A DNA stretch of 64,000 bases from Lachnospira sp. UBA3212 (GTDB lineage Bacteria > Bacillota > Clostridia > Lachnospirales > Lachnospiraceae), in assembly GCA_002363615.1 (NCBI GenBank), contig DEWK01000007.1, positions 72,134 through 136,133 of the forward strand, read 5' to 3'. How positions within the stretch are numbered: the first letter of the stretch is position 1; every line of letters starts with the position of its first letter. A model generated the notes under the pieces. It was not told the DNA's origin. It searched no databases and saw only the letters and a list, made by a program, of their open reading frames with translations. The position numbers and the translations under genes are program-made. This document shows positions 18,142 to 28,359 of the stretch, one piece after another.

Positions 18142-20397
18142 TTACTGACCTCCCATTGGAGAAAAATCAAATTGGAGGCTTACATACTTTCTATATTCTT
18201 CTTTCTCTACGGCCACACCTTCTGCCAGATCCCTACTTTTTAGCAGGTTCTCATGATTTTCTGCCTTGATATAAATAACCTTTCGATAGACATCATTGAT
18301 TTTTGCAACCCTAGCATCTACCGGCCCAATCTTTTGGTAACCAAGGTAATCTCCTTCTAGGACCTGCAAGGACTTTCCTACCTCTATCGCCATCTGATTT
18401 ACCAGTTCTTCCTTTTTCCCTGAAATCAGGATGGATAGCATCTGAAACACCGGAGGATATTTCAGAATCTTTCGGTAGGCAATCTCCTCCTTATAAAAAC
18501 TTTTATAATCCTGATTTTTTGATGTAACAATGGCATAATGTTCCGGATTATAAGTTTGAATCACTGCAATTCCCGGTTTCCTTCCTCTTCCTGCACGTCC
18601 ACAGGCCTGAGTCAAAAGATCAAAGGTTTTTTCACTAGCCATAAAGTCCGGAGCAAATAAGGAAAGGTCCGCCGCAAGAATTCCCACCAAGGTGACATTG
18701 GGAAAATCATGTCCCTTTACAATCATCTGGGTTCCAATTAGAATATCTGCTTCTCCCCCTGCAAATGCCTCTAAAATCTTGATGGCTCCCTCTTTTCCTT
18801 TGGTAGTATCCAGATCCATACGCAGGACCTTTGCCATAGGAAATTGTTTTTTCACCATATCTTCCACTTGCTGGGTACCGGTTCCAAAACCACCAATAAA
18901 AGGAGAGGCACAATTTGGACACTCCTTTGGCAAGTCCATTTCGTGGCCACAATAATGACACACCAAACGTTCCTTGCCAAATGGATTCCTATGAAGAGTC
19001 ATGGCTACAGAACAGTGTGGGCACATCACCGCCTCTCCACAGTTTCTGCAAGAAACAAACCTGGAATACCCCCTCCGATTTAAAAAGAGGATCACCTGTT
19101 CCTTTTTTTCTAGCCGGTCTAAAATCAAGTCTTTCAGACGTTTGCTAAACATAGACCGGTTTCCTTCCCTTAACTCCTTCCTTAGGTCAACAAGTTCTAC
19201 CTTAGCCGGCTGGGCATTCCCTGCACGAACGGGAAGCTGATGAAGCTTGTAATTTCCTTTCTGACACTGATAAAAAGAATTTAGGGATGGGGTTGCTGAT
19301 CCCAACACCACCATGGCATCCTGTTTATTTGCCCGGTAAATAGCGGTTTCTCTGGCATGGTATTTCGGTACTCCCTCGCTTTTATAAGCCTGATCATGTT
19401 CCTCGTCAATCACAATCAATCCTAAGTTAGTAAACGGGGTAAATAATGCTGATCTTGGACCTACCATAACCTTAAGATCTCCCTTTTCTGCTCGAAGCAT
19501 TTGGTCATAGCGCTCTCCCACAGACATTTTAGAATGTATGACTCCCACTTGGTCTCCAAAACGCTCGTAAAAACGAGAAAGTATCTGGTAAGTTAAGGCA
19601 ATCTCGGGAATCAACACAATGGCCTGCTTGCCCTGATTCATTACCTCCTCTATCAATTTCAGGTAGATCTCCGTCTTGCCCGAACCAGTGACTCCAAAAA
19701 GCAATTGCGGCTTTTTAGGGCCTTCCTTTTGATATTCCAAAAGAAGTTCTAAAAACACCTTCCTTTGCACTTCATTCAAATGGATTTCCTTTTTACTTCC
19801 CAACATTGCCATGGCCGGATTTCTCCAAACTCGACTTTTCTCTAAGACAATTAAGCCTAACTCTTCCATCTTATTCAAGGTGGAATCGGAAATATGTAAC
19901 TGTCCTCGAACATATTCCTTGCTAAGCTTAGGTTCTTCCAACAAAGCCTTTAAAAGTCTTACCCTGGCCAGCATATTACGCTTGGTTCCAATCTGGCAAA
20001 GAAGTTTTTTTACCTCTTCCTTCGGCTGGTTTAAACAAACAGTAATCTGGAGTTTTTCCTGAATCTTTGTCTTTACCGGCAGAACGGTCTTTAAGGCCTG
20101 ATTGATTGTTCCACCATAGTTTTTTCTTATCCAGAAAGCAAGGGAAATCAGCTCTGATTCCATGGTGACATTCTTATCTAAGACCGAAGCGATGAGCTTG
20201 ATCCTATCCTCCGGAAAATCTATCTTTTCCGGAAAATCTATCACATAACCTGTAATCAGCCGGTTTCCCTTGCCAAAAGGAATCTCTACAGCGGTACCTG
20301 CAGTTACTTGATTTTCAAGCGCCCCAGGAATCCCATAGGTAAATGGTTTATCAAGTTTTTCATGTGAAATATCTACAATGATACTTGCGTATTTCAA
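18142..20397 (-). CDS. priA: Primosomal replication restart helicase PriA
   Basis: 751 residues from a TTG at 20397 that overlaps the folD TGA (TTGA); an upstream TTG at 20427 lies wholly inside folD and is less likely. PriA recognises stalled forks and reloads the replisome. The N-terminal DNA-binding domain is followed by Walker A GVTGSGKTE, the DEEHD box, a zinc-binding Cys region (CRNCG, CPHC, CHYCG, CPNC) and helicase C motifs (ACGRAGRG). All helicase motifs are intact. Confidence 0.95.
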   Translation of the reverse strand: MKYASIIVDISHEKLDKPFTYGIPGALENQVTAGTAVEIPFGKGNRLITGYVIDFPEKIDFPEDRIKLIASVLDKNVTMESELISLAFWIRKNYGGTINQALKTVLPVKTKIQEKLQITVCLNQPKEEVKKLLCQIGTKRNMLARVRLLKALLEEPKLSKEYVRGQLHISDSTLNKMEELGLIVLEKSRVWRNPAMAMLGSKKEIHLNEVQRKVFLELLLEYQKEGPKKPQLLFGVTGSGKTEIYLKLIEEVMNQGKQAIVLIPEIALTYQILSRFYERFGDQVGVIHSKMSVGERYDQMLRAEKGDLKVMVGPRSALFTPFTNLGLIVIDEEHDQAYKSEGVPKYHARETAIYRANKQDAMVVLGSATPSLNSFYQCQKGNYKLHQLPVRAGNAQPAKVELVDLRKELREGNRSMFSKRLKDLILDRLEKKEQVILFLNRRGYSRFVSCRNCGEAVMCPHCSVAMTLHRNPFGKERLVCHYCGHEMDLPKECPNCASPFIGGFGTGTQQVEDMVKKQFPMAKVLRMDLDTTKGKEGAIKILEAFAGGEADILIGTQMIVKGHDFPNVTLVGILAADLSLFAPDFMASEKTFDLLTQACGRAGRGRKPGIAVIQTYNPEHYAIVTSKNQDYKSFYKEEIAYRKILKYPPVFQMLSILISGKKEELVNQMAIEVGKSLQVLEGDYLGYQKIGPVDARVAKINDVYRKVIYIKAENHENLLKSRDLAEGVAVEKEEYRKYVSLQFDFSPMGGQ

Positions 20398-21242
20398 TCT
20401 TCTACTCTCTTTCGACTCTGAAGGCAATTGTACATAAGCATAGCAATGGTCATAGGTCCTACACCGCCAGGAACAGGAGTAATCTTTGATGCAAGTGGTT
20501 CAACCTTTTCAAAATTCACATCTCCAAATAGCTTCTTGTCCTCACCACGATGAATTCCTACATCGATGACGACTGCACCATCTTTTACATAGCTATCATC
20601 TATAAATTCCTTCTTACCAATGGCAACTACTAAAATATCAGCCTGCTTCGTAATTTCACGAAGGTTTTGAGTTCTTGAATGAGTAATGGTTACGGTACCG
20701 TGTTCTCTTAAAAGAAGCATGGCTGCTGGTTTTCCTACAATATTACTTCTTCCCACTACTACACAATTCTTACCGGCAATCTCAACCTCTGATCTCTTTA
20801 AAAGTTCAATGATTCCTGCCGGAGTACATGGTAAGAATCCCAAAGTTCCGGTTACCATGGCCCCTACATTTTCAGGGTGGAAACCATCCACATCCTTATC
20901 CTTAGAGATGGCTGCAATTACCTTGCTCTCATCAATCTGCTTAGGAAGAGGAAGCTGTACCAAAATGCCATGAACCTTCTTGTCCTGATTTAACTTTTCA
21001 ATCAAAGCAAGTAATTCTTCCTCTGTGGTCTCCTCTGGTAATTCGTAAGATAAAGAGCGAATTCCTGTATACTCACAAGCACGCTTCTTGTTTCTTACAT
21101 AAACAGCGGAAGCCGGGTCTGCACCTACTAAAATAACGGCAAGACAAACCTCCTTTCCTGCTTCCTTAAGCTTTGCAACTTCTTCCTTTACTTCATTCTT
21201 AATTTCCTGAGAAATCTGCTTTCCGTCAATAATTTTAGCCAT
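20394..21242 (-). CDS. folD: Bifunctional methylene-THF dehydrogenase/cyclohydrolase FolD
   Basis: 282 residues. It oxidises 5,10-methylene-THF and hydrolyses the methenyl form to 10-formyl-THF. Signatures are the YVRNKKRACEYTGI region with the catalytic Lys, VQLPLPKQID, VVGRSNIVGKPAAMLL of the NAD(P) site, and PGGVGPMTIAML. It begins 18 bases after fhs, so the two C1-folate enzymes are coexpressed, and it is translationally coupled to priA. Confidence 0.97.
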   Translation of the reverse strand: MAKIIDGKQISQEIKNEVKEEVAKLKEAGKEVCLAVILVGADPASAVYVRNKKRACEYTGIRSLSYELPEETTEEELLALIEKLNQDKKVHGILVQLPLPKQIDESKVIAAISKDKDVDGFHPENVGAMVTGTLGFLPCTPAGIIELLKRSEVEIAGKNCVVVGRSNIVGKPAAMLLLREHGTVTITHSRTQNLREITKQADILVVAIGKKEFIDDSYVKDGAVVIDVGIHRGEDKKLFGDVNFEKVEPLASKITPVPGGVGPMTIAMLMYNCLQSRKRVED

Positions 21243-21259
21243 CTTATTCCTCCATTTAT

Positions 21260-22936
21260 TTAGAACAGTCCTGTGATCTGTCCATTCTCATCTACATCAA
21301 TATCAAATGCTGCCGGTCTCTTTGGAAGTCCGGGCATGGTCATAATACTTCCTGTTAATACAACTACAAATCCTGCCCCTGCAGATACATAAACATCACG
21401 CACATGCATGGTGAAACCGCTTGGTCTTCCAAGCAACTTAGGATCATCTGAAAGAGAATACTGGGTCTTTGCCATACAAACCGGAAGATTTCCATAGCCC
21501 ATCTCTTCAATCTTGGCAATCTGCTTATCTACAAGGCCTTCATATTCTACCCCGGAAGCACCATAGATTTCCTTCGCAACTTTTTCGATTTTCTCCTTGA
21601 TGGAAAGGGATAAATCATAGATTGGTGCATAATGTGATTCTTCATTTTCTAAGATATCAAGTACCTGCTTGCCAAGCTCTTCTCCTCCTTCTCCGCCTTT
21701 TTCCCAAACACGGGCAAGGGCGAAACGGCATCCCTTCTGCTCTACAAATTCCTTAATAAATGCATTTTCAGCAGGGGTGTCTGTGATAAAGGAATTTAAG
21801 GTAACCACTACAGGGACCCCATACTTTTGAAGGTTTTCAATATGCTTTTCAAGATTCACAATTCCCTTCTTTAAGGCCTCTAGGTTTTCTTCCTTTAGAT
21901 CTTCTTTTGCTACACCACCATTGTACTTTAAAGCGCGAACGGTTGCCACAAGAACCACTGCATCCGGCTTTAAGTCTGCCGCCCGGCACTTAATGTCAAG
22001 GAACTTCTCAGCTCCTAAGTCAGCACCAAAACCTGCCTCTGTTACTACAATATCACCAATCTTAAGGGCCGCCTTTGTAGCACGAACCGAGTTACATCCA
22101 TGCGCGATATTGGCAAATGGACCACCATGTACTAAGGCAGGCGTATGCTCTAAGGTCTGGATAATGTTTGGCTTTATAGCATCCTTTAAAAGCGCTGCCA
22201 TGGCTCCTACTGCCTGTAAATCCTTGGCAGTAACCGGCTCTCCATCGTAATTATATGCGACTACAATCTTAGAGAGTCTTTCCTTTAAATCTGCAAGGTC
22301 ACTGGAAAGACAAAGGATTGCCATGATTTCACTGGCTACTGTAATTACAAAATGATCTTCTCTTACGGTACCATCTGCCTTCTTTCCAAGGCCTACCACG
22401 ATATTACGAAGTACTCGATCATTCATATCCTCGCATCTCTTCCAAACCACATTTCTGCTGTCAATCTTTAAAGGATTTCCCTGCTGAATGCTGTTATCTA
22501 AAAGGGCTGCTAATAGGTTGTTTGCTGCGGTAATCGCATGGAAATCACCGGTGAAATGAAGATTCAAATCATCCATTGGTACAACCTGTGAATATCCACC
22601 ACCTGCAGCACCACCCTTGATTCCAAAACAAGGGCCAAGGGATGGCTCTCGAAGAGCAATCACGGTCTTCTTACCCAGACGATTTAATGCCTGACCTAAC
22701 CCAACGGTGACCGTGGTTTTTCCCTCACCGGCAGGAGTTGGATTAATTGCGGTTACCAACACTAGTTTTCCATCCTTTTTATCCCTTAAGGAACGAAGAT
22801 ATTCCTCTGTTAACTTCGCCTTATATTTGCCGTAAAACTCAAGGTTATCCTCTGAAATTCCAACCTTTGCAGCTACCTCTCCAATAGGTTCCATCACTGC
22901 TTCTCTTGCAATCTCGATATCAGACTTTACTTCCAT
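21260..22936 (-). CDS. fhs: Formate--tetrahydrofolate ligase
   Basis: 558 residues, standard length. It makes 10-formyl-THF from formate, THF and ATP, serving purine and formyl-Met synthesis and, in acetogens, the methyl branch of carbon fixation. The ATP loop TPAGEGKTTVTVGLG is at about 67-81, with LREPSLGPCFGIKGGAAGGG following. A strong AAGGAGG site precedes the ATG. It is widespread in Lachnospiraceae, so it does not by itself show acetogenesis. Confidence 0.97.
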   Translation of the reverse strand: MEVKSDIEIAREAVMEPIGEVAAKVGISEDNLEFYGKYKAKLTEEYLRSLRDKKDGKLVLVTAINPTPAGEGKTTVTVGLGQALNRLGKKTVIALREPSLGPCFGIKGGAAGGGYSQVVPMDDLNLHFTGDFHAITAANNLLAALLDNSIQQGNPLKIDSRNVVWKRCEDMNDRVLRNIVVGLGKKADGTVREDHFVITVASEIMAILCLSSDLADLKERLSKIVVAYNYDGEPVTAKDLQAVGAMAALLKDAIKPNIIQTLEHTPALVHGGPFANIAHGCNSVRATKAALKIGDIVVTEAGFGADLGAEKFLDIKCRAADLKPDAVVLVATVRALKYNGGVAKEDLKEENLEALKKGIVNLEKHIENLQKYGVPVVVTLNSFITDTPAENAFIKEFVEQKGCRFALARVWEKGGEGGEELGKQVLDILENEESHYAPIYDLSLSIKEKIEKVAKEIYGASGVEYEGLVDKQIAKIEEMGYGNLPVCMAKTQYSLSDDPKLLGRPSGFTMHVRDVYVSAGAGFVVVLTGSIMTMPGLPKRPAAFDIDVDENGQITGLF

Positions 22937-23004
22937 ATGTGCCTCCTTAAAACCTTATAAAATTAAACATCTATTCTTGTAGTTAATAAAACAATTACTA
23001 GCGC

Positions 23005-25875
23005 CTATAAAAGACCAAGCTGCCCCAAAAGTTTTTCTAAACCTGCCTGATCCATTAAAACTCTTCTTGGCTTAGTTCCCTCTTCCTGACTAACAATTCC
23101 GCAATCAGCCAGTTGATCCATGATTCTTGCAGCCCTGTTAAATCCAATTCGAAATACCCTTTGAAGGGAGGAAGTGGATGCTTTTTGCTTTGAAACCACA
23201 AGTTTTGCCGCATCAACAAAGTAAGAATCATAATCGCTCTCAGTTTCCTCACTGCCCGGGCCGGTGGACTCAGAAGTCTTGATTCCCTGATTTGCTTTTT
23301 CTTCATATCTGGCTTCAATTCCTTGTTTCTTAATATAATTCACTACATTATTCACTTCTGCATCTGATACAAATGCTCCCTGAAGTCTCACCGGTTTTAG
23401 GTAACCGGAAGGATTAAAGAGCATATCTCCATTCCCCAAAAGCTTTTCCGCACCATTCATATCAATAATGGTTCTTGAATCCGTTCCGGAAGAAACAAGC
23501 AGGGCTACTCTAGATGGAATATTGGCCTTAATCAAACCGGTGACTACATCTACCGATGGCCTTTGAGTCGCAATAATCAAATGAATTCCTGCAGCCCTGG
23601 CTAATTGGGCCAATCGGCAAATAGAGGTCTCTACTTCTTTCTTTGCCGCCATCATAAGGTCTGCCAACTCGTCAATAATAATGACAATCTGAGGCATCTT
23701 TTCTAATCCCTCTTCTTCTGGCATGTCCTCTATTTTTTTATTATATCCCTTCAGGTCTCGAACGCTCATCTCAGCAAATTTCTGATATCGCCTTTCCATC
23801 TCAGAAACTGCCCAATTCAAAGCTCCTGCCGCCTTTTTCGGATCTGTTACTACTGGGATTAAAAGATGTGGGATTCCATTATAAATACCAAATTCCACCA
23901 CCTTAGGGTCCACAATAATTAATCGAACCTCCGAAGGCTTGGCCCGAAAGAGAATACTCATAATAATCGAGTTGGTAAAGACAGACTTACCAGAACCGGT
24001 AGTTCCTGCAATCAACATATGTGGTAATTTGGCAATATCTGCCACAATCACCTTGCCGGCAATGTCCTTACCTACTGCAAATGCAATCTTAGAGTCTGTG
24101 TTTCTTAACTCTTCCGATTCCATTAAGTCTCTTAAATAAACCGTTGCCCTACTTGGATTTGGAACCTCAATCCCGACCGCTGCCTTTCCGGGAATTGGTG
24201 CCTCAATACGAATATCCGAGGCAGCCAGGTTTAACTTGATGTCATCGCTTAATTGCGTAATCTTTGAAACCTTTGTTCCCATCTCCGGCTGAATTTCATA
24301 TCTGGTAACGGAAGGACCACGACTCACATTGGTAATGGTTACATTCACTCCAAAATTCTGCAGAGTCTGCTGTAACTTAATCGCAGTAGCCTTTAATTCC
24401 ATCTCTTCTTCACGGATATTGGACTTATTCTTTCCCTTAATCAAAAGAGTTGTTTGCGGAATCTTATAATCTGCAAAATCATCCTTTTTCTTTTCAATCT
24501 CTTTAGCCGTTTGATCACTTTCCCTTATGGTATCTTCCTTTGTTACTTTTTCAGGAATTGGTTTCACCTCTCCAGGTTTTCGTTCCATAGCATCCTTGGC
24601 TGACTGAGGAAGAATGATTTTTTCTTTCGGTGTAAATAATCCATCTTCCCCGTAAGAAGCCGCTTCCTCTGCTGCTTCTTCCGTCTTCTTGATTTCCTCT
24701 TCCACAGGACTTGGACCTTTAGGCATAGGAGAAATTGGAAGTTTTTCATCCTCCTCATCAAAGAGGTTGGCGTCTTCTCTTGACCAATAATCTTCCTGGT
24801 TTCCTTCTTCTAAACCCTGAATTGGAATATCAAATTGAGCTTCTAGGGCCTTCTTCTTGGCTCTGGTATCACGACGAAATTTTCTTTCCTCCAGATCCTC
24901 ATGAGAAGGCTCTTCCACCATAACTTCTGGCAGTTCTTCCTTTCCGCCCTCAGGAACCGTAGAGAAAATGTGTTCCGCATTAGGATCCTCTTCTTTTTTC
25001 ACCACATAAGAACCATCGGCATTCAACTCAATATGGCCTCGTACCACACCATCTGTCCTGCCATTATTCGCAGCATAGATATCCTTCATTAGCTGCTCTA
25101 TATCTAGCGAAGCATTGCCCGTCCGCTTTCTTCGGATTTCTCCCTTCCTACTTCTTGGTCTCTCCTCCTGGTCTTGGTCTTTTTTTGCTTCTCGTTGGTG
25201 CTTTTCAGCTTCTCTTGCCTCCCGGCTTCTTCTGGCTCCATCTCTAGCCTGTTCGTAAACCTCCCGACTCTTTCTTTCCACGGGACCAATCACGGATTTT
25301 TCCGTGATTAAAACCACAAAAATTACTCCCAGGATTACCAGTACAATAAAGGCTCCTACTAAACCAAGCGCCTTTACCAAAGCCACGTCTACAATTCCGC
25401 CAATCAAACCTCCATCGCACCTGCCCTCGCCACAGTATGCAAAGTACTCACTGATTTTAATGGTATTTTGATAGTTTAATAATCCTACCACACCGCAAAG
25501 AACCACTAACATTCCAAGGCAGGCCCAAAGCTTTCTCATCGCCCTCCTATTTCCGGCATTGGAAATAACAAACCCAGTGGCCAAAACAAGACCCACTGGA
25601 AAGAGATACGCATATACGCCAACCAGTCCAAATTGAAAATAGGATAGCATCTTACCAAATGTTCCGATTAGGCCAAAATTACTTAAAAACATTAAGAGCG
25701 CTATGCCGATTATGATTAAAAAGAGAACCTCTACCGTTAACATAGAGTCTTCTTCACTTGTTGCTGTAGTTTTTTTCTTTGGTGAAGTTTTAGCTTTTCC
25801 GGACCTTCCTGTATTACGGCTTCCTCTACTCCTTGAAGAGCCGGTCCGGCTAGTGCTTTTCTTCTTTTGTGCCAC
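23005..25875 (-). CDS. ftsK: DNA translocase FtsK/SpoIIIE
   Basis: 956 residues with a GTG start at 25875 behind GGAGG. After a basic, Ser/Lys-rich N-terminus come about four membrane helices (about 47-195), a long charged linker rich in Glu/Lys (about 200-480), the RecA-like motor with Walker A GTTGSGKSV and IIDELADLM, and a C-terminal winged-helix gamma domain that reads chromosome polarity sequences. It pumps DNA through the closing septum. Whether it serves vegetative division, sporulation or both cannot be told from the sequence. It sits between uppP and fhs. Confidence 0.95.
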   Translation of the reverse strand: MAQKKKSTSRTGSSRSRGSRNTGRSGKAKTSPKKKTTATSEEDSMLTVEVLFLIIIGIALLMFLSNFGLIGTFGKMLSYFQFGLVGVYAYLFPVGLVLATGFVISNAGNRRAMRKLWACLGMLVVLCGVVGLLNYQNTIKISEYFAYCGEGRCDGGLIGGIVDVALVKALGLVGAFIVLVILGVIFVVLITEKSVIGPVERKSREVYEQARDGARRSREAREAEKHQREAKKDQDQEERPRSRKGEIRRKRTGNASLDIEQLMKDIYAANNGRTDGVVRGHIELNADGSYVVKKEEDPNAEHIFSTVPEGGKEELPEVMVEEPSHEDLEERKFRRDTRAKKKALEAQFDIPIQGLEEGNQEDYWSREDANLFDEEDEKLPISPMPKGPSPVEEEIKKTEEAAEEAASYGEDGLFTPKEKIILPQSAKDAMERKPGEVKPIPEKVTKEDTIRESDQTAKEIEKKKDDFADYKIPQTTLLIKGKNKSNIREEEMELKATAIKLQQTLQNFGVNVTITNVSRGPSVTRYEIQPEMGTKVSKITQLSDDIKLNLAASDIRIEAPIPGKAAVGIEVPNPSRATVYLRDLMESEELRNTDSKIAFAVGKDIAGKVIVADIAKLPHMLIAGTTGSGKSVFTNSIIMSILFRAKPSEVRLIIVDPKVVEFGIYNGIPHLLIPVVTDPKKAAGALNWAVSEMERRYQKFAEMSVRDLKGYNKKIEDMPEEEGLEKMPQIVIIIDELADLMMAAKKEVETSICRLAQLARAAGIHLIIATQRPSVDVVTGLIKANIPSRVALLVSSGTDSRTIIDMNGAEKLLGNGDMLFNPSGYLKPVRLQGAFVSDAEVNNVVNYIKKQGIEARYEEKANQGIKTSESTGPGSEETESDYDSYFVDAAKLVVSKQKASTSSLQRVFRIGFNRAARIMDQLADCGIVSQEEGTKPRRVLMDQAGLEKLLGQLGLL

Positions 25876-25903
25876 AACAAAACCTCCAAACTATAATATG
25901 AAT

Positions 25904-26770
25904 TTATGATAAGGCAAAGTAACAAATAATGGAAATCATACCAATCGCCCCACAATAATATGAAAATCCCTTAAATTCTGAATACTTCACAAGATTAATC
26001 ATCAAGCGAACACATACATAACCTACTACTCCAGCAACCAGCATGCCCACTAAGTAGCTTCCAATCATGGAAGCAGATACTCCTCCAAGTTTTGGAAGAT
26101 CAAGAATTACTGCTCCAAGGATTGCCGGAATAGACATTAAGAAGGAATATTTAACTGCAAAGTCTCTTCTAAGTCCCCTTGCCACACAGGCTGTAATAGT
26201 GGCACCAGATCTGGAAATACCCGGTAAAGTGGCAATTCCTTGAACGAAACCAATGATTCCCGCATCTACGTAATTCGTTTTTCTAGGTGTCTTCTTTCCT
26301 ACCGGAAGAAAATCACAGATTCGAAGAAAGATAGCAGTAAGAATCAGGCAAAGGCCTGGAATCAAAAGGGATCCTCCCACTCGATTAAACATTTCCTTAA
26401 AAGGTAAAGCAATTACTACAGTAAAGATCGTTGATACCAAAATCAACATGGTAAACTTACGATACACCGTTCGAACAACCCGAATATAATCCACATCATA
26501 TCCTCTTCTTCTCTGAATAAAGATCGCAATATTCCGAAAGAAGTCTGCAATAATGCCACAGGCTGAAAAGACTAACTTCTTTACGTCCTTCCAATATACT
26601 GCACATACAGCAATTAAGGTTGCCAAATGAAGCATAACATCAAAGGTGACATCTGCCTCCTCAATATGAAACAGGTTTTGAGCAATTGCCAAATGTCCCG
26701 AACTACTTACCGGTAAAAATTCTGTTACCCCTTGTACAATTCCCAAAAAAATCGCTTCTAAAATACTCAT
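25904..26770 (-). CDS. uppP: Undecaprenyl-diphosphatase UppP (BacA)
   Basis: 288 residues, about eight membrane segments. It recycles undecaprenyl pyrophosphate to the monophosphate carrier used by MraY. Family motifs are GVTEFLPVSSSGHL (about 15-28) and GIATLPGISRSGATI near residue 180, which carry the catalytic Glu, Ser and Arg. GGAGGAAAATAG precedes the ATG. The region between it and the upstream sensor gene holds that gene's terminator, so uppP probably has its own promoter, which I could not fix. Confidence 0.95.
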   Translation of the reverse strand: MSILEAIFLGIVQGVTEFLPVSSSGHLAIAQNLFHIEEADVTFDVMLHLATLIAVCAVYWKDVKKLVFSACGIIADFFRNIAIFIQRRRGYDVDYIRVVRTVYRKFTMLILVSTIFTVVIALPFKEMFNRVGGSLLIPGLCLILTAIFLRICDFLPVGKKTPRKTNYVDAGIIGFVQGIATLPGISRSGATITACVARGLRRDFAVKYSFLMSIPAILGAVILDLPKLGGVSASMIGSYLVGMLVAGVVGYVCVRLMINLVKYSEFKGFSYYCGAIGMISIICYFALS

Positions 26771-26924
26771 CTATTTTCCTCCATCCCTTTGCGCATACTT
26801 AGCACACAGTATCATTTCTCATTTTACACTTAATATTGTAATTCTTCAACCCTTAATCTCATTATCTTGGGCATTTTCCTTCTTTCTATCCCCAACCTGG
26901 CATACCACCATTGAATACTATCCT

Positions 26925-26962
26925 AAAAAAGTCGAGCAGGCCTTCACCTACTCGACTTTTTT
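26925..26962 (-). terminator. Intrinsic terminator after the sensor gene
   Basis: The arms AAGTCGAG and CTCGACTT enclose a G/C-containing loop, and T-runs flank both sides, so it could work in both directions. On the minus strand it follows the stop codon of the 26961 gene directly. Confidence 0.85.
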
Positions 26963-28349
26963 ATTTTGACTTTTTACCTGCTTTTTTCTGAAGTTTTAAT
27001 TCTTCAATCTTAGCCTCCGTTGCCTCTAACATCTCTTGCGTGTAGATTTCACGAAGACGACCGATGACCTTGTAAATATCCTTTCTTCGGTTATGTAGGG
27101 AAGTTCCCTTAAACTGATATTTCTTATACTGTCCCGTCTGATCCTTTAAGCGAACGATTTTAATAGTGGTTTCCGCACCATTTCTTAATTCTTCAAAAAC
27201 ACTTTCAAATAATTCCACATCCTCCGGATGAATGGTCTTATCCTCAATTAGACTTGGCAGGAATTTTTTCATAAAAATAGGTTTCCCAAAACTTTCATTC
27301 CATGCGTCATTTAAAGTGCAAGTTTGCTTGCTTGGGTCATATTCAAAAATCACATCCTGCGACTGGTTGGTAATAATATTGTATCTTCGATAGCCAATAC
27401 GGTTCTTTCGATAAAAGAAGATAAAGACTAAGAAGAGGTAACCTGCCAAAAAGACTAAGACTCCAACTAAAATTAACTGGGTCCGAACAGAAATCTGAGA
27501 AACCCCGTCAATCTTGGATTCCACGGTTTTGGCCGTCATTACCGTTACCTCATACCAGTCATTTTGATTTAACTTGGTATAACAGATATACCGTTTATAC
27601 TGATCCTTACCTAAGGAAATAACCCCTGTCTTTCCTGACTTAATGCTGGTTTGGATTTCCTTAATCACCTGTTTTTGATCCGGAACCAAGACATTTAACA
27701 AACTAAAGAAATTAGAAGTCATAACTGCCTTTGGTTTTGCTACCAAGGTTCCATCTTTTTTTACCACAAAAGCATCGGCTTTTCCATCAAATACAGACTG
27801 GCCGATTAACTCCGTAAATTGGTTGGTGGTATAAGCACAAAGCAAAATGGATGTCACTTCTTTTTTATGATTTTTTACAGGTACTGCAAAAAGGATCTCT
27901 TCTTCTTTCTGTCCAAGAGAAGTCACAATATCTGATACCGTCTTTTTCCCTTTAAAAGCTTCTTTAATAAAATTTTCTTCCATCAAATCCTTGCATTCGA
28001 TTTTCCCTACCAAAGCCTCTCCATCCGGATATACAAGATCCAGCTCTCTTTTTAAGACGCTTTCCTGCGTATTTAAATACTCTAAAATTTCTTCCCCATT
28101 CTCACGGTTATATTTAGCAATATTTGCCGCAATAAGGCTTAACTTATCATGGGTTGCCGTGATTCGAATCCCAATATTATCGGCATTCTCATTCATAACA
28201 TCCCTTACATACTGTTCACTATAGGAACTGATTTTGTTTGTAATTTTCTTGTTATTTCGAAAGAAAATGCTGGTAGTTACACAGGCTACCACCACAATCA
28301 TAATAATAGTAAACCAAAACACTCTTGGATTTTCTTTAATTTTTTTCAT
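26961..28349 (-). CDS. Membrane sensor with extracytoplasmic Cache-like and C-terminal PAS-like domain, no output domain
   Basis: 462 residues from the ATG at 28349, which follows GGGAGGG; a longer in-frame start at 28412 overlaps mnmA. Membrane helices lie at about 11-31 and 298-322, flanking a 265-residue extracytoplasmic region with the double-Cache layout. The cytoplasmic 140 residues look like a PAS fold (IITNQSQDVIFEYD, then HPEDVELFESVF). In related Firmicutes this arrangement leads into GGDEF, EAL or kinase domains; here the protein ends in a charged helix and Lys-rich tail just before a terminator. It may signal through a partner or be a shortened cyclase. It begins 11 bases after mnmA. 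Confidence 0.7.
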   Translation of the reverse strand: MKKIKENPRVFWFTIIMIVVVACVTTSIFFRNNKKITNKISSYSEQYVRDVMNENADNIGIRITATHDKLSLIAANIAKYNRENGEEILEYLNTQESVLKRELDLVYPDGEALVGKIECKDLMEENFIKEAFKGKKTVSDIVTSLGQKEEEILFAVPVKNHKKEVTSILLCAYTTNQFTELIGQSVFDGKADAFVVKKDGTLVAKPKAVMTSNFFSLLNVLVPDQKQVIKEIQTSIKSGKTGVISLGKDQYKRYICYTKLNQNDWYEVTVMTAKTVESKIDGVSQISVRTQLILVGVLVFLAGYLFLVFIFFYRKNRIGYRRYNIITNQSQDVIFEYDPSKQTCTLNDAWNESFGKPIFMKKFLPSLIEDKTIHPEDVELFESVFEELRNGAETTIKIVRLKDQTGQYKKYQFKGTSLHNRRKDIYKVIGRLREIYTQEMLEATEAKIEELKLQKKAGKKSK

Positions 28350-28359
28350 TCTACCCTCC

